The notes beneath the pieces were generated by a model that was not told the origin of the DNA, made no database searches, and was given only the letters and a program-made list of their open reading frames with translations. The translations under genes and the position numbers were made by a program. DNA of 64,000 nt from Cristatella mucedo (Eukaryota; Bryozoa; Phylactolaemata; Cristatellidae): assembly GCA_009760855.2 (NCBI GenBank), contig WPIO01000102.1, forward strand, positions 1,240,001-1,304,000, given 5' to 3'. How positions within the stretch are numbered: position 1 is the stretch's first letter; each line of letters starts with the position of its first letter. Below, piece by piece: positions 54,681 through 64,000 of this stretch.

Positions 54681-54756
54681 GCCGGATTAGCTTAGTTGGT
54701 AGAGCAATTGATTTGTAATCAATAGGTCGTTGGTTCGAATCCGACATCCGGCACCA
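54681..54756 (+). tRNA. tRNA-Thr (anticodon TGT)
   Basis: 76 nt. Acceptor GCCGGAT/ATCCGGC, discriminator A, CCA encoded. Anticodon stem ATTGA/TCAAT with loop TTTGTAA gives TGT, reading ACA. TTGACT about 30 bp upstream may be part of its promoter. yajC starts 25 bp after it. Confidence 0.96.
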
Positions 54757-54781
54757 CTGGCGTTTTTAATATGTCATATTT

Positions 54782-55159
54782 ATGATCTTGCGTTTTGCAT
54801 CTTTTATGTTGTTATCTTTGTTTGGCTTGGCCAATGCGGAAGAGGCCATTCCAGCTCAGCCTAGTGCCATAATGAATATGGTTCCATTTGCTGTTGTTGT
54901 GATAATATTTTACTTTTTCATGATTCGTCCGCAGCAAAAAAAATATAAAGAAACAGCAGCAATGCTTGCTGCAATTAAAGTTGGCGATAAAGTTTCTACA
55001 ACTTCTGGTATAATAGGGGTAATTTCATCAATTGATGAGTCAAAAGGAGTGGTTACTCTAAAGGCAAATGATTCTGTTGAGCTTTTAATGTATAAAAGCA
55101 ACATTATTAAAACCATTACAGATGAAAAACTTGTTTCAGTTGAAAAAATAAAAAAATAA
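54782..55159 (+). CDS. yajC: preprotein translocase subunit YajC
   Basis: 125 residues. N-terminal hydrophobic signal-like stretch, then the membrane segment MVPFAVVVIIFYFFMIRPQQKKYKE and the conserved VGDKVSTTSGIIGVISSID domain. It associates with SecDF-YidC in the inner membrane. secD and secF are not next; a hydrolase gene follows after 8 nt. Confidence 0.96.
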   Translation: MILRFASFMLLSLFGLANAEEAIPAQPSAIMNMVPFAVVVIIFYFFMIRPQQKKYKETAAMLAAIKVGDKVSTTSGIIGVISSIDESKGVVTLKANDSVELLMYKSNIIKTITDEKLVSVEKIKK

Positions 55160-55167
55160 CACTACTT

Positions 55168-55881
55168 ATGCCAGAAATTTCCTTTTCCGGACCGGTTGGC
55201 AGAATTGAGGCTCGCTACCATCAAAGCAACTCCAAATCCGCTCCAGTTGCTTTAGTTTTGCATCCAGACCCAAAGGCCGATGGCACAATGAATAACAGGG
55301 CAACCTATCATCTTTTTAGATCTTTTGTGGATGCTGATTTTAGTGTTTTGAGATTCAATTTTCCTGGAGTTGGCAAGTCAGAGGGTAAAATTGGCGCTGG
55401 GCATGATTTTATTGCCGCATCCGCTGCAATGGATTGGCTTCAGCATAAAAATCCAGAAGCTTCTCATTTTTGGGTTGCTGGATTTTCATTTGGTTCTTTC
55501 ATTGGTATGCAGCTTGCAACCCGCAGGCCAGAGGTGGAAAATTTTATCTTAGCAGCGCCTCCCGTAAAGAAATATGATTTTTCCTTTTCAATTCCCTGTC
55601 CAGTATCTGGATTGGTTGTTCAGGGGGAGAAGGATCAAATCGCACTTACGGAAGATGTAACAAAGTATGTTGATGAGTGGCGTCAGCAAAAAAACTATAT
55701 AGTTTCATATGAAATAATTCCCGATGCGGATCATTTTTTCACAGATCATATAGAGCAATTTGATCTGTCATGTGCCGATTATATTAATACTAGTTTAGCA
55801 ATTAGAGTTGTAAAGCCAGTTAAGAAGAAACGTCGTAGAAGAAAAAAGCGTGACGAATCATATGTCGATGGAGATGATTAG
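55168..55881 (+). CDS. alpha/beta hydrolase (COG2945-type)
   Basis: 237 residues. VALVLHPDPKADGTMNNRATYHLFRSF, FNFPGVGKSEG, nucleophile elbow AGFSFGSFIG (about residue 110), Asp in VQGEKDQIA and His in PDADHFF. This is the small alphaproteobacterial hydrolase family; substrate unknown. The C-terminus is a poly-basic tail (KPVKKKRRRRKKRDES), perhaps contacting nucleic acid or membrane. Confidence 0.88.
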   Translation: MPEISFSGPVGRIEARYHQSNSKSAPVALVLHPDPKADGTMNNRATYHLFRSFVDADFSVLRFNFPGVGKSEGKIGAGHDFIAASAAMDWLQHKNPEASHFWVAGFSFGSFIGMQLATRRPEVENFILAAPPVKKYDFSFSIPCPVSGLVVQGEKDQIALTEDVTKYVDEWRQQKNYIVSYEIIPDADHFFTDHIEQFDLSCADYINTSLAIRVVKPVKKKRRRRKKRDESYVDGDD

Positions 55882-56458
55882 CAGACTATTTTATAATTAT
55901 TTATCTATCTTGCAATTTTCTGCGGCGGTAATTCTTTCTGGCTTGTGATGTTAATTTTTCATTCATTCTATTTGCATTGCCCCTTACAGCTGAATATGTG
56001 AACTTGACATTGCTTGTATTATTGCGGTTGGATTTAATGATAAATTATTAAAAATTACTGCTAAAAATTCTTTGATGATCTTCATTGGCTTGTTAAAATT
56101 TTTACTCTTAGATTTGCGATGGATTTTTGGCGTTCGGTGCGGTGCAAATTTTCCTGCAAATGCTAGAAAGATCTGCAGAATTTGGTGATTAGTCTATTTG
56201 TGCGGAGGTGGTTTTTTATTTTGCGTTAGAAATAAATAATGAAGGTAATTTTTCGAATATAATTTTGTGTGATTTGGATGATAATTGCATTATATCTCGT
56301 TGTGTTGTGATTTTATTTATAGCTTTGGTGTTTTTGTCTGTTAATTTTGCTGTAAATAGCAATATAATCCATAGAATCATGAGCTAATTATTACGCATTT
56401 GTATTTTGCTGTAATTTTTTTGTAATTTACTCCGTTTTAACAAAGAAAAATTCTCAAA
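55882..56458. other. non-coding, nothing recognised
   Basis: Spacer between two converging genes. All frames are broken and there is no repeat or clear terminator. Confidence 0.45.
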
Positions 56459-57229
56459 CTATGTTGCGTTTTTATTTTTTGCCCTGTGTTTTTTGAGGCA
56501 AAAATAAAGCAAATCAACAATCAAACTCACCTTCTTATGGTGGTGTTTAATTTTATTTAAAGCTGTGGCTATTATTTTAATTCCATATTCAAGTAACTGT
56601 CCGTCTTGCTCTTTTTCTCGATCCAGTAAGAAAAATTCTGGAAGAGGTAGCATTAAATTGCGATAAGGCTCTGCCGCCTTGCTGCTCACCGCAGCAAGAG
56701 ATTTTGGGGATATAAAAGTAAGATCTTGTTTGTTTGTAGACTTTGTGGCAACGCAGCAACCAAGATCGAATCCATAGCCAGCCAGCGAGAGTATTTTTTT
56801 TGCTATCAAAATAATTTTACATAAATTGTGCTTTAAGTTTTCATTTTCAGCGATTGATGAAATTGTCTTATGAAGTAATGCAAATATTGCTTCCTGATCT
56901 TCGGTTGGTTGTTGAGAGCCGTCTAGCAGTAATTCTGTTAAGTTGCACAAAAGGTTAATTTGAGATATTTTTTCAATACTTTCCATGGCAATAAAGCCAT
57001 AGTTTTTTATTGGTACCACACTTGCAGATCCCAGAACACCTTCTTTTTTATAGTGGCTTAATTTTAAAAAATTACCACAAGAAACTACGTTAGTTCTGCC
57101 TTTTGCGGTCATGGATCTTTTTATTAATGCAGAAATTATTTCACCATCGACGGAAATAAATTTTGCTATAACATCACTTTCTCCATATTTAAAAGATGAA
57201 AGAACTATGACTTCTTTTTCTATTTTCAC
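56459..57229 (-). CDS. recO: DNA repair protein RecO
   Basis: 256 residues. N-terminal OB fold (VIVLSSFKYGESDVIAKFISVDGEIISALIKR) and helical C-terminal domain (LLCNLTELLLDG...CKIILIAKKILSLAGYGFDLGCCVATKS) match RecO, which helps load RecA onto gaps with RecR. It begins 6 nt after gyrB stops, so probably read through from gyrB. Confidence 0.92.
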   Translation of the reverse strand: MKIEKEVIVLSSFKYGESDVIAKFISVDGEIISALIKRSMTAKGRTNVVSCGNFLKLSHYKKEGVLGSASVVPIKNYGFIAMESIEKISQINLLCNLTELLLDGSQQPTEDQEAIFALLHKTISSIAENENLKHNLCKIILIAKKILSLAGYGFDLGCCVATKSTNKQDLTFISPKSLAAVSSKAAEPYRNLMLPLPEFFLLDREKEQDGQLLEYGIKIIATALNKIKHHHKKVSLIVDLLYFCLKKHRAKNKNAT

Positions 57230-57235
57230 TTTGTG

Positions 57236-59779
<2,544 letters not shown>

Positions 59780-59890
59780 TTAAATTTATTTCGCGCATTA
59801 GTAAGATATTTCTAAAAAAATCACCAAAAAAACAATGATTTTTCACTACGCATTATAGTTTAGTTTTAAAATGCAAGATCATTGTTTGCA

Positions 59891-60517
59891 TTAATGAGAG
59901 AACATGTCGCCCTCAAAGCCCATTATGTCAGCTTTGCAAATGTTGTTTAGAAATGAAAAATATTCCAGAACTATATCCATTCTGCCGTTATTGATTAGCA
60001 TTTGTTTGAGTTTCGATCTTATTTTATGGAGATAGATGACGTCGTTTTTTGCATACAAAATCTGAGATTCTGTTAGCTCGGCCGCTCCCCAATTGCTGGA
60101 TTGTTGTTCTTTTTTCATTTCAACTCCAAGAAGTTCGTATGCTATGGTTTTTAGACCATGATGATCTGTGTAGGTTCTTGAAAATTTGGATGCTATTTTA
60201 GTGCAGAAGATGTTGTTGATGCTTGAAATTTGCAGATATTTACACATAATCGCAACATCAAATCTGGCATAGTGAAATATTTTTTGCTTAGAGCTTTCTG
60301 TAAGAAGTTTTTTTAGATTTATAGCTTCCTCGTAGTTGTATTTGCCTTCAGGAAAGTGAATCATTACAACCTGTCCATCGGAATCGCATATTTGCACCAA
60401 ACACAGACGATCTCTGTTTAGCTTAAGACCCATTGCCTCTGTATCTATGGCGATATCTCCAGCAAGATTAATTTCTTCCGGTAGATCGTTGATGTAAACT
60501 TTTGGCTTTGATGACAT
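59891..60517 (-). CDS. rnd: short ribonuclease D-like 3'-5' exonuclease
   Basis: 208 residues from ATG 60517 (MSSKPKVYINDLP); an earlier in-frame ATG at 60559 is less likely. DEDDy exonuclease motifs: IDTEAMGL (Exo I), HYARFDVAIM (Exo II), YAKNDVIYLH (Exo III). Lacks the HRDC domain of E. coli RNase D, like the short alphaproteobacterial forms. Acts on tRNA 3' ends or small RNAs. Confidence 0.88.
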   Translation of the reverse strand: MSSKPKVYINDLPEEINLAGDIAIDTEAMGLKLNRDRLCLVQICDSDGQVVMIHFPEGKYNYEEAINLKKLLTESSKQKIFHYARFDVAIMCKYLQISSINNIFCTKIASKFSRTYTDHHGLKTIAYELLGVEMKKEQQSSNWGAAELTESQILYAKNDVIYLHKIRSKLKQMLINNGRMDIVLEYFSFLNNICKADIMGFEGDMFSH

Positions 60518-60559
60518 ATTTATAAAAAAAAGGGGCACAACATCAAGTGTTATGCCCAA

Positions 60560-61056
60560 ATAGCTTTAAAGGAGGTTAAAGGAAGTAGTTAAATGGACAT
60601 TTTTATAGTCAAGATTTTTTAATAAATTATTTTCAACAAACATGACCACGATTGATGGAGTGAGAATGTGTGTATTTCTGCATGAAAAAGCTGCACAGCC
60701 TGTTGATTTATTTTTAGCATATGCCGGCATTAACTGCAATTTAATATCAACTATACCGCCCTAGTCGTAACATCAATACTTGTTGTGAGTTTTTGCTGTA
60801 CGTTTTGTACGGCTGTAATCTATATCTACAAGCTCCAAATATATCGCGTATGTCGGCCGCACAGAATTCTATTATAAATATTGTTAAATATAGCACCTAT
60901 GTGTAAAAAACTTGACAATAAACTTCTTAACACAAGCTGGCGTTATACTTAACCCAGATTTTGATATCGTCGGCATTTAAGCCATTGGCGCAAGAAGGTG
61001 GCGGGGCGATGGTTAGTGTTTTTGATTTTTAAAAGATTATCAGTAAAAGTTATGTT
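60560..61056. other. non-coding region before the HNH gene
   Basis: A 41-codon ORF at 60642-60764 is the longest frame of note and is not convincing. Contains TTGACA at about 60912 without a well-spaced -10. GC rises slightly near 60940-61010. Confidence 0.4.
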
Positions 61057-61899
61057 ATGAGTGAGGAAAATAATACGAAGCAAAGAAAGAAGATTCCAGA
61101 TGCCATAAAAAGAGCGTTGCTGGAGGAGACTGTTTACAGATGTGCTTCTTGCCTGTGCTCAATAGAGCATTATGAAAATGATGATAGGTTTACTCGTTTT
61201 GGTGAAATGGCTCACATAGAGCCGCACAGCAAAACGCAGGACGATTCATTTGAAAATCTAATTGTTTTGTGTCCAACTTGCCATACTAAGTTTGATAAGA
61301 ACAAGGACAAAGCAGAGTCCGAAAAGAGACTGCGAAGCTTAAAAAAACAATGGCTTGGTGTTAGCGGAAAATATTCCAAATTGGAAATTGACTGCCTGCT
61401 CGATCTTTATAATAAAGATCAGAGCGAATGGATTAGAGAGGTAAGCATTGACTATGCAACTTTTGCATCGCTGAAAGAATTTGAGGATGCGGTGATGGGT
61501 AATGACTTCGTTATGGCTGGAGGTATTTTCTACTTTAGCGATTCAAAAAAGGCAGAAAATTTTTTCAATTCTATCAGTAAATATAGCGATTCTTCACTCA
61601 GCAAATGCACAGAAGCGCTCAGCGTGAAAAGAATTCATACGCCCGCAGAAGAAACGGATGCAAGTGGAAACAAGATTAATAAATATGGCGTTTGTTTGGA
61701 TTTTGATGCTTTAATAATGCTTAAGCCCCTTACTTTTTTGTTTAGAAATATTTTAAATAATAAACTTATCCAACCATTACCCTTATCACACGTGACTTTA
61801 TATCTGAACAACTTTGCTTGGGAAACGGCAGCCCTTGCCTTAACAAAAAAAGGCTTTGAGTTTTGTGAAAAATTATCCAACCCGCCCCAAATGCCCTAA
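61057..61899 (+). CDS. HNH endonuclease domain protein
   Basis: 280 residues. HNH/treble-clef nuclease at about residues 28-92: RCASC, then GEMAHIEPHSKTQDDSFENLIVLCPTCHTKFDKNKD with the His-Asn-His set and two Cys pairs. The C-terminal ~180 residues have no recognised domain and could sense or bind a partner. HNH proteins of this layout occur as standalone defence or mobile nucleases. No partner genes nearby; flanked by long non-coding stretches. Confidence 0.85.
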   Translation: MSEENNTKQRKKIPDAIKRALLEETVYRCASCLCSIEHYENDDRFTRFGEMAHIEPHSKTQDDSFENLIVLCPTCHTKFDKNKDKAESEKRLRSLKKQWLGVSGKYSKLEIDCLLDLYNKDQSEWIREVSIDYATFASLKEFEDAVMGNDFVMAGGIFYFSDSKKAENFFNSISKYSDSSLSKCTEALSVKRIHTPAEETDASGNKINKYGVCLDFDALIMLKPLTFLFRNILNNKLIQPLPLSHVTLYLNNFAWETAALALTKKGFEFCEKLSNPPQMP

Positions 61900-62609
61900 A
61901 GCCAAATGCAGCCGCCCATTAAAAATCTGCCGTTCATTAAAAAGCCAAATGCAGCTGCACACCAAGTGGAAAAATCAATATTTGTTTGAATATATTATAT
62001 CACATTAAACAATTAAGTGTCATTTTTAATACCTCACAAAACACATCGCTATGGAAGCATTTGCGTTGATTTTTGTCATATGATGATATCTGATGAATAT
62101 ATAGCTTGGGAGATTTTATTTTAGGCTTGTTTATTTTAATTGGAATGATGTGGTTTTTGTTCAAGAGGAAAAAAGCGCATTAGTGCTTATTTTTTATAAA
62201 TGCCTGAGATTGTATTGTAAGGGTATTTTTGGCAATGATGGTGTGGTTTTTCTGTCAGTTCGCACATCAGTGGTGAGATTTATTGTTGCAGTGGAAGTTG
62301 CATTAATATATTTTTAATGTTGATGGTGTGATGGTGTATTACATAGTATTTATCACAAAATTCTACAATTTATAGGTTGATTGTGCTGGTTATTATGATT
62401 GCATGATGCTTGAAGGTGCATTACAGATGGTGTTTTTTGGCAATGGTAGTGTGATTGCCATGTAGTATATATTGGTGTTTGAACCAAGATTATATAGAGT
62501 AAGAAAAAACAATCCCAAGCCCAGTAATGATTATTGTTTATAGATGCTGAAAGTTTTTATGTATGTTTATTTTTTTTGAAAAACATTCAAGTCAACAATC
62601 TTGATTTAA
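61900..62609. other. non-coding, small dispersed repeats only
   Basis: A short duplication GCCAAATGCAGC(C/T)GC occurs twice near 61902 and 61952. Otherwise G/T-rich broken sequence with no gene. Confidence 0.4.
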
Positions 62610-63186
62610 ATCTACCAAAAGTTGTGCAAAACACCTCTCTATAGGTTAAAATTCCACCCAAAATACCATTCCATCACAATTAATTTCAAGATTTCATTCA
62701 AATATCTCTCTTGTTCTTTTTTTCTCTTTGATGTCCTTTTTTCTCTACTTATAATCATCATTCATCTACCGTTGCACCCATGGTGGTAACATTTCTCTCT
62801 CAAACCCTATTAAGCTCAGTTTATCGCGATAAAAGTACCGCATTAATCTACCAAAAGTTGTGCAAACCACCTCTCTAAAGTTAAAATTCCACCCAACAAC
62901 CACTCCACTACAATTCATTTCAAGATTGCATAAAGATCCCTTGTTCCTTTTCTGCTATCTGTCGTCATTTTTTCTCTACTGCGAGTCATTGCGTTTGGCG
63001 ACTATTTGGCATTAGCATTGCAGATTAAGCCACAATGTTGGTAGATTCTTACTCCCTTCAAGATTGCATAAAGATCCCTTGTTCTTTTTCTGCTATCTGT
63101 TGTCATTTTTTCTCTACTGCGAGTCATTGCGTTTGGCGACTATTTGGCATTAGCGTTGCAGATTCAAGCCATAATGTTGGTAGATT
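62610..63186. repeat. imperfect repeat array upstream of fusA
   Basis: Copy A 62610-62770 and copy B 62845-63047 both start AATCTACCAAAAGTTGTGCA and share CACCTCTCTA...TAAAATTCCACCCA and a pyrimidine-rich tract. The second half of B (62919-63047) is repeated almost exactly as copy C (63057-63186), period 138 bp, with only a few substitutions. The plus strand is C/T-rich throughout. No credible ORF. Could encode repeated RNA on either strand or be a decaying repeat element. Confidence 0.8.
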
Positions 63187-63369
63187 GTTTTTTCTCCACC
63201 GCCACTCAAACATCCGTCTATATATTATTAACAAATTATTAGCAAAAATATCTTGCATATTACAAACAAGCTTTAAGCCATGCCATTGTTTTTCCTTTCA
63301 TTTCCTCCTAATCTCATTGCAGATTTGTGTGGCGATTGGTGTAAATTTAAGTAATTTATTATAGTGTTT

Positions 63370-64000
63370 ATGGAATCCTATGCTTTAGATAAGTATCGTA
63401 ATATTGGTATCATGGCTCACATTGATGCAGGTAAAACCACAACTACAGAGAGAATTCTATACTACACAGGCAAGTCTCATAAAATTGGCGAAGTGCACGA
63501 AGGAGCGGCGACTATGGACTGGATGGAGCAGGAGCAGGAAAGGGGTATTACCATAACCTCAGCCGCCACTACTTGTTTTTGGCGCGACTGCAGAATAAAC
63601 ATTATCGATACTCCGGGGCACGTAGATTTTACCATTGAAGTAGAAAGATCATTGAGAGTTTTAGATGGAGCGGTTGCGGTTTTTGATGGAGTTGCCGGTG
63701 TGGAGCCGCAATCAGAAACTGTCTGGCATCAGGCCAATAAATACGAAGTACCAAGAATGTGCTTTGTTAACAAATTAGATAGAATGGGAGCAAATTTCTA
63801 TCGCTGTGTAGATATGATTATATCTCGTTTGGGAGCGCGTCCAATAGTAATTCAAATTCCAGATGGTCAAGCGGAGCAGTTCGCTGGGATTATCGATTTG
63901 ATAAAAATGCAGGCAGTATATTGGGATGGCGAAGCTCTTGGTGCTTCTTATGAATATAAGGAAATTCCATCCGCACAACTAGAAGATGCAAAGAAATGGC
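63370..64000 (+). CDS. fusA: elongation factor G, 5' part, cut by window edge
   Basis: 210 codons present of about 690. G domain motifs: [15 protein letters not shown] (P-loop), [14 protein letters not shown] (switch I), [25 protein letters not shown] (G3), [11 protein letters not shown] (G4). Catalyses ribosomal translocation. Start ATG at 63370. Preceded by the repeat array and not by rpsL/rpsG, the usual neighbours. Confidence 0.97.
   Translation, partial: MESYALDKYRNIGIMAHIDAGKTTTTERILYYTGKSHKIGEVHEGAATMDWMEQEQERGITITSAATTCFWRDCRINIIDTPGHVDFTIEVERSLRVLDGAVAVFDGVAGVEPQSETVWHQANKYEVPRMCFVNKLDRMGANFYRCVDMIISRLGARPIVIQIPDGQAEQFAGIIDLIKMQAVYWDGEALGASYEYKEIPSAQLEDAKKW

Noticed and set aside
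60642-60764. 41-codon ORF upstream of the HNH gene
   Set aside because: Length is expected by chance at this composition and no motif or ribosome-binding site supports it.
63035-63364. 109-codon ORF in the repeat array before fusA
   Set aside because: Lies in the repeated pyrimidine-rich DNA; the copy in the preceding repeat does not keep the frame.

Overview
The window is AT-rich chromosomal DNA of an alphaproteobacterium, most like the Rickettsiales and their relatives. The reasons are the low GC content, the compact single-copy housekeeping genes, scattered complex I and succinate dehydrogenase genes (nuoF, nuoL, sdhD each away from their usual partners), a YajC / COG2945 hydrolase pair and a short alphaproteobacterial-type RNase D. 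The family is uncertain. A lipoprotein secretin, a prepilin peptidase and a ComF protein suggest type IV pili or a type II secretion / DNA-uptake machine, which would fit a less host-restricted lineage. There is no rRNA operon and no CRISPR array. Three tRNAs are present: Leu-TAA, Ser-GCT and Thr-TGT.

Layout. 0-9.7 kb: tRNA-Leu, sucA, a DsbA-like protein, comF, an MlaE permease and degraded genes. 9.7-20.4 kb: a MetE homologue, xseA, mraY, a carboxylesterase, prepilin peptidase, secretin and an ABC exporter. 20.5-22.3 kb: rpsO, rplM, rpsI and an unusually placed rpsJ. 22.4-34.8 kb: two very large paralogous outer-membrane proteins flanking nuoF, nrdB and nuoL. 35.3-38.9 kb: a very basic hypothetical protein, sdhD and argS. 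38.9-54.5 kb: a roughly 15.5 kb accessory island ending in tRNA-Ser. 54.7-60.5 kb: tRNA-Thr, yajC, a hydrolase, recO, gyrB and rnd. 61-64 kb: an HNH nuclease gene, a repeat-rich non-coding stretch and the 5' part of fusA.

The island is the most interesting part. It opens with a DUF4236-type pseudogene. A tightly overlapping six-gene operon follows (40.66-45.85 kb): an IS1595-type zinc-ribbon/HTH protein without its transposase domain, a C5-cytosine methyltransferase, a HpaII-like (CCGG) restriction endonuclease, and an ABC-three-component (ABC-3C) system made of a nuclease-like effector, a middle component and a DUF2326 ATPase. A minus-strand XRE regulator / DUF167 pair, a lipoprotein and a CxxC/HNH-like protein come next. 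Two copies of an identical 22-bp palindromic sequence bracket this block. The right part (48.2-54.4 kb) is an integrative element. It carries three tandem RNA-like units, each behind a near-consensus sigma-70 promoter with exact 17-bp spacing, then an unrecognised 341-codon gene, a SpoVG-like protein, a filamentous-phage gpII-type replication initiator and two serine recombinases. The last recombinase runs into the 3' end of tRNA-Ser.

Other points of note: the MetE homologue keeps full length but has lost both zinc-ligand cysteines and the proton-donor histidine. The two giant outer-membrane proteins appear to be beta-barrels with about 700-800 residues inserted before the last strand. Several surface-protein genes contain perfect in-frame tandem duplications.
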